NCBI GenBank assembly: GCA_003020925.1
Contig: PXRT01000015.1
Location: forward strand, 58,501 to 122,500
DNA: 64,000 nucleotides
Origin: Halobacteriales archaeon QS_6_64_34
GTDB taxonomy: Archaea; Halobacteriota; Halobacteria; Halobacteriales; Haloarculaceae
Reading direction: 5' to 3'
The position numbers and the translations under genes were made by a program. This document shows positions 16,903-25,005 of the stretch, piece by piece (positions within the stretch are counted from its first letter, which is position 1; each line of letters begins with the position of its first letter). The notes beneath the pieces were generated by a model. It did no database searches. It was not told where the DNA came from and saw only the letters and a program-made list of their open reading frames with translations.

Positions 16903-18069
16903 CTACCCGAGGGCGGCCGTCGCCTCGGCCATGATGTCGATAGCCTCCCGGAGCGTCTCGGCGTCCGTGGCATAGGAGATGCGGGCGTGACCCGCGCCCC
17001 GCTCGCCGAAGGCCGCCCCGGGGACCACGACGACACCGCGCTCGATGACCTCGTCGACCCAGCCGTCCGGTACCGTCGGCATCGCATAGAAGGCGCCTTT
17101 CGGCGTGGGACAGTCCAGTCCCATCTCCTCGAACCCCTCAAGGAGGATATCCCGGCGTTTCTCGAACGACTCGCGCATCTCCGTGACGGCGTCCTGTGGG
17201 CCGGTCAGGGCGGCCTCGGCGGCGTACTGGGCGGGCGCGGAGGCACAGGCCTGGGCGTACTGGTGGACGCGGAGCATCCGCTCGATGCGGTCGGTCGCGC
17301 CGGTGACCCACCCCAGCCGCCAGCCGGTCATCGAGTAGGCCTTCGAGCAGGCGTTGACGACGACGACGTTGCCCGACTCGTCGAACTCGGCGGGCGAGCG
17401 GTGCTCGCCCTCGAACACCTGGTGTTCGTACACCTCATCGGAGATACAGAGGACGTCGTGTTCCTCGGCGATGCGGGCGAACGCACGCATGTCGTCGGGT
17501 GACTGGACCGCGCCAGTGGGGTTGGCCGGGGAGTTGACGACGAACGCGGCAGTGTCGTCGGTGATGGCGTCTTCGACCGTTTCGGGCGCCATCGTCAGGT
17601 CCTCGCGCAGTCCCACGGGCGTCGGCGTCCCGCCCGCGAGATGGGTCAGGGCGTCGTAGGAGACGAACCCGGGGTCCGGGAAGATGACCTCCTGGCCCGC
17701 GCTCTCGGATTGGGTCCGCTCGCTCGCGGGACGATATCCCGCGCTGTCGACGTGGGCCTCCAGCGCGATATGCAGGGCCTCGCTCCCGCCGGAGGTGGCG
17801 ATGACGTCCTCGGGGTCGACTTCGAGGTCGTTGTCCCGGGCGTGCTTTGTGGCGATGGCCTCGCGGAGTTCGAGGGTCCCCTTGTTGGAGGTGTAGGCGT
17901 CGACGTCGCCGGCCCGTATCGCCTCGACGGCGGCCTCGCGGGCGTGGTCCGGGGTCGGGAAGTCAGGCTGGCCCAGGCCGAGATTGATTGCGTCCTCGCC
18001 GGCGGCCTCGAACACTTCGCGGATGCCCGAGATAGACACCGCTTCGACGCGACTGGAGAATTCTGTCAT
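16903..18069 (-). CDS. Class I/II PLP-dependent aminotransferase
   Basis: 388-residue fold-type I aminotransferase of the AspC/AspB type. It converts an amino acid and a 2-oxo acid in the cytoplasm. The PLP lysine sits in NACSKAYSMTGWRLGWV (about residue 235). Other landmarks are NLGLGQPDFPTPDH (N-terminal substrate loop), NSPANPTGAV (Asn contacting PLP), ISDEVYEH (Asp and Tyr) and GHARISYAT (C-terminal Arg binding the substrate carboxylate). Full length and intact. Substrate is probably aspartate or an aromatic amino acid, but this cannot be settled here. It starts at 18069 and is divergent from the metallophosphoesterase at 18232. Confidence 0.9.
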   Translation of the reverse strand: MTEFSSRVEAVSISGIREVFEAAGEDAINLGLGQPDFPTPDHAREAAVEAIRAGDVDAYTSNKGTLELREAIATKHARDNDLEVDPEDVIATSGGSEALHIALEAHVDSAGYRPASERTQSESAGQEVIFPDPGFVSYDALTHLAGGTPTPVGLREDLTMAPETVEDAITDDTAAFVVNSPANPTGAVQSPDDMRAFARIAEEHDVLCISDEVYEHQVFEGEHRSPAEFDESGNVVVVNACSKAYSMTGWRLGWVTGATDRIERMLRVHQYAQACASAPAQYAAEAALTGPQDAVTEMRESFEKRRDILLEGFEEMGLDCPTPKGAFYAMPTVPDGWVDEVIERGVVVVPGAAFGERGAGHARISYATDAETLREAIDIMAEATAALG

Positions 18070-18231
18070 ACCTCTGCTGGGGGCGGCCGGCCCGATAATT
18101 CTTCCCGATTCGAGGACCGGGCTGTTCGGCGGTCAGTTTCCCGTCTCACTCCTTCACGGTGGCGTGTCCGGAGCTATCTCGATACACCAGGTGCGACATC
18201 GGTATGTACGCAGCGCCCGGAGCCCACCGCA

Positions 18232-18912
18232 ATGGAACTGACCTACGACGGGCGGGCGCTGGTCCTCGGCGACGTGCTGGTCGTCGCGGACCTCCACGTA
18301 GGCCGTGGGACCGGCGGGGAACTGGAGTTCCCGGTCGGCTCTGGGACCGACATGGTCGAGCGGTTCCGCGACCTCGTGGCGCGCCACGACCCCGGCGAGG
18401 TGGTGGTCGCGGGTGACCTGCTCCACTCCTTCCGGACGGTCCCCCGAACCGTCGACGACGCCGTGGCAGGACTCGAAGCGGCGTGTCACCAGGCGGGCGC
18501 CCGGCTCCTCGTCACGCCCGGAAACCATGATACGATGCTCGAGTCGGTGTGGGACGGGCCGACGGCAGCGCAGTACCGCGTCGGCGACACACTGGTCCTA
18601 CACGGTCACGAAGCGCCCGAGGGCGAGGCCGACCGGTACGTCGTGGGCCACGACCACCCGACAATCGAAATCGAGGGCCAGCGCCGGCCCTGCTATCTGG
18701 TCGCCGAGGGGCAGTACCACGGGGGCGACGTGGTGATGCTCCCGTCGTTCAACAGGCTCAACGCGGGGGTTCGCGTCAACGCGATGTCGGCGGACGAGTT
18801 CCAGTCCCCGCTGGTGACCGACGCCGACCGACTGGCGCCCGTGGTGTGGGACGAGGGCGCTCGGGACAGCCGCGAGTTCCCCCCGCTGGGGGAGTTCCGC
18901 CGGCTGCTGTAG
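18232..18912 (+). CDS. Metallophosphoesterase (calcineurin-like)
   Basis: 226-residue phosphoesterase with the full dinuclear-metal motif set: VVADLHVGRG (DLH), VVAGDLLHSF (GD), TPGNHDTML (GNHD), LVLHGHEAP (HGH) and YVVGHDHPTIE (GHDHP). This form is often associated in archaea and bacteria with DNA-repair helicase or ligase genes. Here the neighbours do not support that. Start MELTYDG at 18232 begins at the first beta-strand. A longer frame upstream is antisense to the aminotransferase and is not coding. The natural substrate is unknown. Confidence 0.88.
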   Translation: MELTYDGRALVLGDVLVVADLHVGRGTGGELEFPVGSGTDMVERFRDLVARHDPGEVVVAGDLLHSFRTVPRTVDDAVAGLEAACHQAGARLLVTPGNHDTMLESVWDGPTAAQYRVGDTLVLHGHEAPEGEADRYVVGHDHPTIEIEGQRRPCYLVAEGQYHGGDVVMLPSFNRLNAGVRVNAMSADEFQSPLVTDADRLAPVVWDEGARDSREFPPLGEFRRLL

Positions 18913-18949
18913 CGGTAGGTATTTGGGCTGTCACGGTGGAACTGCGAAC

Positions 18950-19090
18950 ATGATTCAGACCGGACCGGCACTCGCCCTCATCGCGACGACACTCATCTGT
19001 ATCGTCTTGCTGTACTTCGCGACTATCAAGTACGTCTCGGACGTGTTACTCGGCGACGAACACGACGGCGACGGCGACCACGCGGCTTGA
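18950..19090 (+). CDS. 46-residue single-TM small protein
   Basis: ATG at 18950 opens a 46-codon frame. MIQTGPALALIATTLICIVL continues as one hydrophobic helix of about 22 residues, then KYVSDVLLGDEHDGDGDHAA, an acidic tail with repeated Asp, Gly and His. The layout (short N-terminus, one TM helix, acidic C-terminus) fits haloarchaeal membrane microproteins. The stop at 19088-19090 lies 8 bases from the end of the convergent FAD protein gene. It may be co-transcribed with the metallophosphoesterase 37 bases upstream. Function unknown. Confidence 0.6.
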   Translation: MIQTGPALALIATTLICIVLLYFATIKYVSDVLLGDEHDGDGDHAA

Positions 19091-19097
19091 AGCGGTT

Positions 19098-20357
19098 TTA
19101 CCGCAATAACTCGGCGGCCACGCGCCCGCTCTCGAGTGCGCCCTGAATCGACGACCAGCGGGTGTAGTCGCCGGCCAGCGCCACCGGCCCCGCAGGCGCG
19201 TCGGGGTCGGGCAGGGACGCCCGGAAGCCCGGCGGCTGGGCGAACTGTGCCAGCGGCACCCGGTCCGTCCACAACAGTTCCAGCGCGTCGAAGCCCGCCG
19301 AGGGATACCACGAGGCGAGCGCGTCATAGACGTCGGCCGCCAGGTCCGCCTCGTCGGCGTCCTGCTCGCCGAGGAACGTCGCGCTGTACAGCTCCATCCC
19401 CGCCGGGGCGTACTCCGGCGCGACAGCCGACAGCGGCGCAACGGTGTTTGGCCGGTTGTCGGCCGCGTTGAGCACGATGCGTGTGCCCATGCTCGGAGCC
19501 TTGCTCGTCGGGAGCGAGAAGTACTGGGTGACACAGCCAAGCGTCTCCGTCGGGATGGTATCGATTCCCGTCAGGTCCGCCGCCGTCGCGGGGTCAGTGG
19601 CGACGACACAGGCCTCGGCAGTGATGGTCTCACTCGCGGTCTCGACGGTCACTTCGTCGCGTCCGGCCCCCGAGTCGACGGTCTCGACGGCGTGGTCCGT
19701 CTCGATGGTCGCGCCGGCCGCCCGCGCCCGGCCGGCGAGTTGCTCGGGCATGGCCTGCATTCCGTCGGCCGGGACGAATATCTCGCCCTCGGAGAGCATC
19801 TTGTAGGTGTACTCGAAGACGGCGCTGTCAGTCCCCAGCGACCGGTCGAGCGTGATACCGCCGTAGAACGGGGCCGCGAACCGTTCGACGAAGCGCTTCG
19901 AGAACCCCCGTCTGGCCAGGTACTCCGCGATGGGCTCACCCCCGCCCGCAAGCAACGCTTCGGGGTCCTTGCCGGCGAGTTCGCGCTGGAGTTTGAACAC
20001 GCGGAGCTTGTCGGCCGTTCGAACATCGCGGTTGAAGATGGTCTGGGGGGCCGATGCCGGATTGCGGAGCGGGTCCGACAGCACCGACCGGTGGTTCGGC
20101 CGGGCGATGGTCGCCCCCGGCGTGAACGGTCGGGGGGCGAGCGCCTCGACGTCGAGTTCGCGCTCGACCGCCGGATACGCCGAGAACAGCACCTGAAACC
20201 CCCGGTCGAACGTGTAGCCACCCTCGTGGGCAGTCCGGACGCGGCCGCCGACTTCGTCGCGGGCCTCCAGTAGGGTGACCGCCCGTCCCGACTCGGCGAG
20301 GTGGCGGGCCGCGATTAGTCCGGCCAGGCCGCCACCGACGACAACGGCATCTGTCAT
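19098..20357 (-). CDS. FAD-dependent amine oxidase/desaturase-like protein
   Basis: 419-residue flavoprotein of the amine oxidase/phytoene desaturase/protoporphyrinogen oxidase superfamily. The N-terminus has the dinucleotide fold VVVGGGLAGLIAARHLAESG and the second motif EARDEVGGRVRT. The C-terminus has VALAGDYTRWSSIQGALESG, which contacts the flavin. The substrate domain in between includes GRGFQVLFSAYPAVE-type residues (FDRGFQVLFSAYP). It is full length with no signal peptide. Substrate may be a carotenoid, porphyrin or amine, but cannot be chosen from sequence. The start at 20357 is the ATG directly before the Rossmann strand. Confidence 0.87.
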   Translation of the reverse strand: MTDAVVVGGGLAGLIAARHLAESGRAVTLLEARDEVGGRVRTAHEGGYTFDRGFQVLFSAYPAVERELDVEALAPRPFTPGATIARPNHRSVLSDPLRNPASAPQTIFNRDVRTADKLRVFKLQRELAGKDPEALLAGGGEPIAEYLARRGFSKRFVERFAAPFYGGITLDRSLGTDSAVFEYTYKMLSEGEIFVPADGMQAMPEQLAGRARAAGATIETDHAVETVDSGAGRDEVTVETASETITAEACVVATDPATAADLTGIDTIPTETLGCVTQYFSLPTSKAPSMGTRIVLNAADNRPNTVAPLSAVAPEYAPAGMELYSATFLGEQDADEADLAADVYDALASWYPSAGFDALELLWTDRVPLAQFAQPPGFRASLPDPDAPAGPVALAGDYTRWSSIQGALESGRVAAELLR

Positions 20358-20439
20358 GGCCGAGGGTTCGGACGCGTCCTAAAAGAGCGTGCTGGAGTGG
20401 ACCGCACGACACTTGGGAGTCCACGCCTCAGTCCCGTGT

Positions 20440-21564
20440 ATGCAGACGACAGCGGCGGTCCGTGGCCTCTCCTGTACGGCGTGTGGCGAGTCAGCCGACC
20501 TCACAGCGCGGCGCTGTCCGGACTGTGGCGCCGTTCTGGTCGTCGACTTCGACGCCGACGCGGTCGAGACAGCCGCCGACTGCCACCCGTTTCCGACCGG
20601 GGCGACCGTCAGCATCGACGAGGGGGCGACGCCGATCGTCGAGGTCCCCGACCTGGCCGACGAACTCGGCGTCAGCGGCGTCACAATCAAAGACGAAGGT
20701 CACAATCCCACCGGCTCACTCGCCGACCGGAAACTCTCACTTGCCGTCACGGCGGCATGCCAGGCGGGCGCCGACCGCGTGGGAACGCCCTCGACGGGCA
20801 ACGGCGCCCAGTCGGCGGCCGCCTACGCCGCCCGCGCCGGTATCGAGTTCAAGGGCGTCGTTCCGACGCGGTGTCCCTTCCTCAACAAGGCGATGGTGAA
20901 CGTCCACGGCGGCGATATGTACGTCGTCGAGGGCCGCTACCCGGACGCCGTCGACGCCTTCGGCGAGGGCGACGAGTCGTTTACCCCCGTCGCGCCCGGC
21001 CACCCGTTCCGCATCGCCGGTGTGACGGCGCTCGCGCTGGAACTGCTCGCTGACCGCGATAGCGCACCCGACGCGGTCGTCCATCCGACCGGCCACGGTG
21101 AGACGGTCGTGGGCCTCCAGCAGGGGTTCACTCTCGCCGCCGACGCCGGCCTCGCCGATGGCGCCCCGAGAATCTATGCCGCCCAGCCGGCCGACTGCGC
21201 ACCAGTCGCCACGGCGGCGGTCGATGGCACGACCGAACCGGTCCCGGTCGAGCATCCCGACACCATCGTTGGCCCCCTGGAGGTGCCCGACCCGGCGGCC
21301 GGCACCGCCGCCGTCGAGGCCGTTGACGCCAGCGGCGGCGATGGCGTCGCGGTCCCCGACAAGGCAGTTCTGCAGGCCGCCGTCGACGGCTGTGAGCTGG
21401 GGCCGGAAATCGGCGCGACCGGCGGCACCGCAGTCGCCGGGATGCGAGCACTGGCCGACCGGGGCACTTTCGACCCCGACGACGAGGTCGTCCTCGTCAA
21501 CCCCGTCGCCGGCAGCAAGGAAGCCGACCTCCTGCGGTCACATCTGATGAGTCAGGGGCTGTAG
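20440..21564 (+). CDS. Threonine synthase-like fold II protein lacking the PLP lysine
   Basis: 374-residue protein with the layout of archaeal threonine synthase: an N-terminal zinc ribbon (LSCTACGESADLTARRCPDCG), then a fold-type II PLP domain. The usual S-F-K-D-R motif with the Schiff-base lysine reads NPTGSLADRKLSLA, so Ala replaces Lys. The phosphate-binding glycine loop is PTGHGETVVGL, not GGGG. The asparagine loop STGNGAQSAAAYAARAG is largely kept. It is otherwise full length and in frame. It may be a pseudoenzyme or regulatory paralogue of ThrC, or use a different lysine. The start at 20440 is the ATG before the zinc ribbon. It converges on the J-protein gene with one base between the stops. 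Confidence 0.7.
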   Translation: MQTTAAVRGLSCTACGESADLTARRCPDCGAVLVVDFDADAVETAADCHPFPTGATVSIDEGATPIVEVPDLADELGVSGVTIKDEGHNPTGSLADRKLSLAVTAACQAGADRVGTPSTGNGAQSAAAYAARAGIEFKGVVPTRCPFLNKAMVNVHGGDMYVVEGRYPDAVDAFGEGDESFTPVAPGHPFRIAGVTALALELLADRDSAPDAVVHPTGHGETVVGLQQGFTLAADAGLADGAPRIYAAQPADCAPVATAAVDGTTEPVPVEHPDTIVGPLEVPDPAAGTAAVEAVDASGGDGVAVPDKAVLQAAVDGCELGPEIGATGGTAVAGMRALADRGTFDPDDEVVLVNPVAGSKEADLLRSHLMSQGL

Positions 21565-21565
21565 C

Positions 21566-22171
21566 TCAGTCCGCGTGCTGTTTCGCGAGCGTGTAGGCCT
21601 CCCGGACCCGCTTGAACTCCTCCTCGTCGCCGCCGTGGTCCGGGTGGACCTGCTTGACCCGGGACCGGTAGGCGGATTTGACCTCGTCGACGGTCGCCGT
21701 CTCCCGCAGCCCCAGTTCGGCGAAGGCCTGTCGGGTAGGGTCGACCACGGACCGGGGTTCGGGCTCGGAACCGACCGAAACGGTCGGCGTTTCGAAGGGA
21801 AGTCGTCGGCCCAGGGCGGCGCCCGGCAGTTCGTGTTCGACCAGCACCGGGACGGTCGGCGAGCGCTCGAGGCGGTAGAACGCCCTGGCGTCGAAGGTGA
21901 TAGCGACGTCGCGGTTCGGGAGGTAGAAGGCAACCGTCTGGCCGGCGACGGGGTGGTTCTCGGCGAACTGCTCGTCGATGGCGGTCAGATACTCGCGAAT
22001 CTCGGCCCGGCGGCGCTGTTCGCCACCGTCTCTCACACCACGGCCCTGTCGTTTCGCCGGGAAGAGTCGGCCGGCGACGAAAAAGAGAGCGGCGACGACC
22101 AGACTCCCGGCTACTCCCAGCAGCAGTCCGAACACGAGCCACGGCGGGAGGCCGCTCGGGTCCGCTTGCAC
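21566..22171 (-). CDS. Membrane-anchored J-domain protein
   Basis: 201-residue protein with one N-terminal TM helix (PPWLVFGLLLGVAGSLVVAA, residues 9-35), a middle region with a small beta domain (AFYLPNRDVAITFDARAFYR), and a C-terminal J-domain (about 145-201). The J-domain carries the HPD tripeptide in VKQVHPDHGGDEEEFKRVRE, needed to stimulate DnaK ATPase. The order is the reverse of DnaJ, with no zinc or Gly/Phe domains, so it likely recruits DnaK to the membrane for a specific client. The client is unknown. Confidence 0.82.
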   Translation of the reverse strand: MQADPSGLPPWLVFGLLLGVAGSLVVAALFFVAGRLFPAKRQGRGVRDGGEQRRRAEIREYLTAIDEQFAENHPVAGQTVAFYLPNRDVAITFDARAFYRLERSPTVPVLVEHELPGAALGRRLPFETPTVSVGSEPEPRSVVDPTRQAFAELGLRETATVDEVKSAYRSRVKQVHPDHGGDEEEFKRVREAYTLAKQHAD

Positions 22172-22238
22172 GGGGCTGCGTTAGGCCCCGGCGCCTAAGA
22201 AACGTCCGCTTCTGTCCGCGTCGGCTGTCGGTCCGCTG

Positions 22239-22997
22239 TCACCCGATGTATCGGAGGTCCTCGTCGGCCGGCGAGGGTGCGTTTTGCTCTTCCATCTGCT
22301 GAATCTTGCGAACGACTTCCTCCATCTCGTCGGCGCGTTCCTCGAGCGGGTCGAACGGCACCTCGAATCCGACGACCGCCTGGAGAATCTCCAGGACCGC
22401 CTGCGCGCTCTTGGGGTCGACCAGATACCCCGAGGTCTCGCCCATCAGACACGCGGCGGGGCGGTCTCGGCGCCCGCTCAGGCCGAGCAACAGACCGGAG
22501 ACACCGACGATACCGCCGGCGGGCTCGTCCTCGCGGAACTCGACGCCCGCATCCGCCAGCCGGTCGCCGAGGTCGCCGGTCGTCGTCGCGCCCAGCACGT
22601 CGTACTCGTCGATGAGTTCGCCGGTCGGGACCCCGCCGAGGGCGTACACTTCCTCGACGCCGAACTCCTCGCCGATATCCAGGAACGTCGTCGTGAGTCC
22701 GTAGTGACCGGCGTTGTCCTGGGCCTGGTGGTCGCCCGTGAGCACGAGCATGTCCCGACCGTCGTCGGGAGTGACGGCGTGGAACTCGGCTGACGCCAGT
22801 TGCGTTCGCCCGTCCTCCACGCTGACCTGTGGCGGGAAATGCGTCGAGTACACTCGCCGGACGAGCTCGCCATCGAGCTCTTCGAGCAGATGCTCGGCCG
22901 CGAGTTTGCCGACGTGGCCCACGCCGGGCAGCCCCTCGACGAGCACCGGCTCGTCGAGTTCGGGGTCGGCGATATCGTCGATTTCGAATTCGTCCAT
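22239..22997 (-). CDS. PAC2-family proteasome assembly chaperone-like protein
   Basis: 252-residue protein of the archaeal PAC2/PbaA family. It opens PVLVEGLPGVGHVGKLAAEH and has VYALGGVPTGE and VVGVSGLLLG-type strands (GGIVGVSGLLLGLSG) with a helical C-terminus (MEEVVRKIQQMEEQ). Homologues bind proteasome subunits or proteasome-related complexes, but biochemical roles in haloarchaea are not settled. It is encoded next to nop10, aIF2 alpha and ribosomal protein genes, 5 bases after nop10, so it belongs to that operon. That operon location is conserved in many archaea, from general knowledge. Confidence 0.85.
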   Translation of the reverse strand: MDEFEIDDIADPELDEPVLVEGLPGVGHVGKLAAEHLLEELDGELVRRVYSTHFPPQVSVEDGRTQLASAEFHAVTPDDGRDMLVLTGDHQAQDNAGHYGLTTTFLDIGEEFGVEEVYALGGVPTGELIDEYDVLGATTTGDLGDRLADAGVEFREDEPAGGIVGVSGLLLGLSGRRDRPAACLMGETSGYLVDPKSAQAVLEILQAVVGFEVPFDPLEERADEMEEVVRKIQQMEEQNAPSPADEDLRYIG

Positions 22998-23002
22998 ACC
23001 CT

Positions 23003-23185
23003 CTATTGCCGTCGCCAGCGCTTAAGAGAACGTCGATACTCGCCGTGGGGGTCGGCGGGGTCGACAGGGGCGGGGGCGCTGTTGACGGCCTCGGCCCCAC
23101 AGACGGGACAGGTCCGAGAAAGGGTGTACACCGGGCGGTCGTGTTGGTCGTCCGGGGCCGAACACACCCGGATGTCCGATTTCAT
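23003..23185 (-). CDS. nop10: H/ACA ribonucleoprotein Nop10
   Basis: 60-residue Nop10, a structural subunit of the H/ACA pseudouridylation complex with Cbf5, L7Ae and Gar1. The N-terminus [10 protein letters not shown] and [21 protein letters not shown] hold the archaeal zinc-ribbon remnant. The C-terminus ([19 protein letters not shown]) is the basic helix that binds Cbf5 and RNA. Its ATG overlaps the TGA of the aIF2 alpha gene (ATGA at 23182-23185), so translation is coupled. Gar1, another subunit of this complex, is encoded at 58262-58489. Confidence 0.93.
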   Translation of the reverse strand: MKSDIRVCSAPDDQHDRPVYTLSRTCPVCGAEAVNSAPAPVDPADPHGEYRRSLKRWRRQ

Positions 23186-23982
23186 TCGTCGTCTTCGTCG
23201 CGGTCGCGGTGGAAACCGGTGGTCCCACCGGCGTCCTCGACGACCGTTCGGGCGCGGGCGGCGCTCTCCTCGAGAGCGCCCTCGGCGGTCTTGTAGTCGG
23301 GGGCCTGTACCTGGATGCGGTACTCCGGCGAGCCGACGTACGTGACCTCGAGTTCGATTTCCTCGGGCACTTCGCCGTCGCCCTCGGCGGCCTCGAGCGC
23401 CTCTTTGATGACGTCGACGCCCGCGCCGTCGGGGCAGGTCAGGTCGACGTAGCCCGTGACGTTGACGTAGGGCACGGAGACGTTCGAGCGGGCCGTCTCG
23501 ACGATGGCCTCGATTTCCTCGTCGTCGAGGTCGGTGTCTTCGAGGGCCGATTCGCCGTGGATGGCGGCGGCCTCGAAGCCGTCGTACAGCGAGCCAAACG
23601 CCGACAGCAAAGCGTTGGCGATGGCGCTGTAGTCCTCGTCGGCGATGTCCTCGCCGAAGGCCAGCTCCATCCAGTTGTCGGCCTTTTGCTCGTTTTTCCA
23701 CTCCTGGATTTTCTCCTTGCGCTGGTGGTCGTTGACGTCCTTGATGGAGAGGTCAATCTGCTGGGCGTCCTCGTCGACTTCCAGCACTTTCGCGACGACC
23801 GTCTGCCCGGTGTTGACGTGGTCCCGGACGTTCTTTATCCAGCCGCTCGCCACTTCGGAGATGTGACAGAGGCCACGCTTGCCCTCGTACTCCTCTAAGT
23901 CGACGAAGACGCCGAAGTCCTCGATTTCCTCAACCTTGCCCACGACGAGTTCGCCCGGTTCCGGCCAGCCGCTGTATTTCAT
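23182..23982 (-). CDS. eif2a: Translation initiation factor aIF2 subunit alpha
   Basis: 266-residue alpha subunit of archaeal initiation factor 2, which with beta and gamma delivers initiator Met-tRNA to the small ribosomal subunit. The N-terminal S1/OB domain reads [20 protein letters not shown] and [21 protein letters not shown] helical domain follows ([20 protein letters not shown]). The C-terminal alpha/beta domain ([20 protein letters not shown]) contacts gamma. Full length. It lies between rps27e (upstream, 1-base gap) and nop10 (overlap) in one operon. Confidence 0.95.
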   Translation of the reverse strand: MKYSGWPEPGELVVGKVEEIEDFGVFVDLEEYEGKRGLCHISEVASGWIKNVRDHVNTGQTVVAKVLEVDEDAQQIDLSIKDVNDHQRKEKIQEWKNEQKADNWMELAFGEDIADEDYSAIANALLSAFGSLYDGFEAAAIHGESALEDTDLDDEEIEAIVETARSNVSVPYVNVTGYVDLTCPDGAGVDVIKEALEAAEGDGEVPEEIELEVTYVGSPEYRIQVQAPDYKTAEGALEESAARARTVVEDAGGTTGFHRDRDEDDE

Positions 23983-23983
23983 G

Positions 23984-24157
23984 TTACCGTGCCTCGACGA
24001 CGGCGGTCACTTCGCCTTCGATGGCGGCCTTGCCGCCGGTGGGGCGGGCGAGCGTGTGGCCACAGACGGCACACGCGACCTCGCTTGCGGCCTTCCCGAA
24101 GAGCGTCTGTTCGTTCTCGCAGTCCGGACAGGCGACGGTGACGAAACTACCTGCCAT
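23984..24157 (-). CDS. rps27e: Small ribosomal subunit protein eS27 (S27e)
   Basis: 57-residue zinc-binding ribosomal protein. The two CxxC pairs of the ribbon are CPDC and CAVCG, in [20 protein letters not shown] and [18 protein letters not shown]. Length and ends match archaeal S27e. The start is the ATG at 24157 (MAGSFVTV). It is 2 bases downstream of L44e and 1 base upstream of aIF2 alpha, so all belong to one transcript. Confidence 0.95.
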   Translation of the reverse strand: MAGSFVTVACPDCENEQTLFGKAASEVACAVCGHTLARPTGGKAAIEGEVTAVVEAR

Positions 24158-24159
24158 GA

Positions 24160-24444
24160 TTACTCCTGGAACTCCAGTCGGCCGGCGCGCCATCCCTCTC
24201 GGAGGTGGGCGTTCCCACAGTCCGAGCAGATGTACTTCAGGTCGGTCTTCTTGGTGGGTTTGTCCCCACCGGGGACCTTCGAGAACTTACCCTTGTTCCC
24301 GATACCGGTCCCGCGCCGCTTGCGCTGGCGGTCGTTGACCTTCTTCATTCCCGAGGAGCGGCCCGACCGGACCTTCTCGACCTCGTGTTCGTTGTGCTCG
24401 TTACAGTGCGGACAGTACGTGTTGAAACGTCGCGGCATCTCCAT
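24160..24444 (-). CDS. rpl44e: Large ribosomal subunit protein eL42 (L44e)
   Basis: 94-residue zinc-binding protein of the 50S E-site. The motif [20 protein letters not shown] gives the first CxxC, and [20 protein letters not shown] gives the second and the conserved C-terminus. Residues [13 protein letters not shown] form the conserved E-site loop. The ATG at 24444 (MEM) is used because other haloarchaeal L44e proteins start with MQMPRRF-type residues. First gene of the operon L44e, S27e, aIF2 alpha, nop10, PAC2. Confidence 0.95.
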   Translation of the reverse strand: MEMPRRFNTYCPHCNEHNEHEVEKVRSGRSSGMKKVNDRQRKRRGTGIGNKGKFSKVPGGDKPTKKTDLKYICSDCGNAHLREGWRAGRLEFQE

Positions 24445-24475
24445 AGATATCGACCTTACGGGAGAGATTGAGGTG

Positions 24476-24490
24476 ACCGCTTAAAACCCC
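24476..24490 (-). promoter_or_regulatory. TATA box for the L44e operon
   Basis: On the minus strand the sequence gggttttaagcgg (TATA-like TTTTAA) lies about 35 to 40 bases upstream of the L44e ATG. This places transcription start about 10 bases before the ATG. Reading by eye only. Confidence 0.5.
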
Positions 24491-24597
24491 GACGGTTCGG
24501 CTTTCGGGACGGCTGACGGGTGTCCAGCTCGGGCGTCATCGACGCCGTCTCTCCCGCCGACACACAGCAGCGGCTCAGCGGTGTCAGAGAGACGGGG

Positions 24598-24609
24598 CCG
24601 TATAAAAGG
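24598..24609 (+). promoter_or_regulatory. TATA-like element upstream of HAH_0734-type gene
   Basis: tataaaagg at 24601 on the plus strand is a strong archaeal TATA match. It is about 140 bases before the ATG at 24745, which would give a leader of about 115 bases. A closer promoter is not obvious. Confidence 0.4.
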
Positions 24610-24744
24610 TGCTGTCGGACCGTACTGTCTACCTGCTGCTCGCCCCGAGAGGTAACGCCCCTCTGGTCGGTGCGTGGTCTACACATACAGCATCCCGGGG
24701 GCGCCTTCGAAGTCACTAAGTACGCCGTTTGCCAAGAGCCGGGT

Positions 24745-25005
24745 ATGAAGAAGCTCATCATCCGTGGCGACCCCGGTCTCCGGAAGGGCGGCCGCATCGA
24801 GTACGACGGCGCGGAGTACGAGGTGTTCGCGGTCGCCCAGCAGGGTGACTGGCACGGCCCCGACCGGGTCCAGCTGTGGTGTACCATCGGCAGCGAGGCC
24901 GAACAGGAGACCTTCTCGAAACAGGACTACATCCCGATGCATCTCGACACCGAAAACGTCGACGCCGAGGCCGTCACCGTCCTGCGCGAGCGGGCACAGA
25001 CCTAG
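24745..25005 (+). CDS. HAH_0734 family small protein
   Basis: 86-residue conserved haloarchaeal protein. It opens MKKLIIRGDPGLRKGGRIEY and continues EVFAVAQQGDWHGPDRVQLW, a small beta-rich fold. The family is known by its Haloarcula hispanica locus name and has no established function. Its stop codon (TAG, 25003-25005) shares the palindrome CTAG with the stop of the convergent membrane protein gene, so the two genes overlap by 4 bases end to end. Proximity to the L44e operon may be meaningful, but they are divergent. Confidence 0.88.
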   Translation: MKKLIIRGDPGLRKGGRIEYDGAEYEVFAVAQQGDWHGPDRVQLWCTIGSEAEQETFSKQDYIPMHLDTENVDAEAVTVLRERAQT

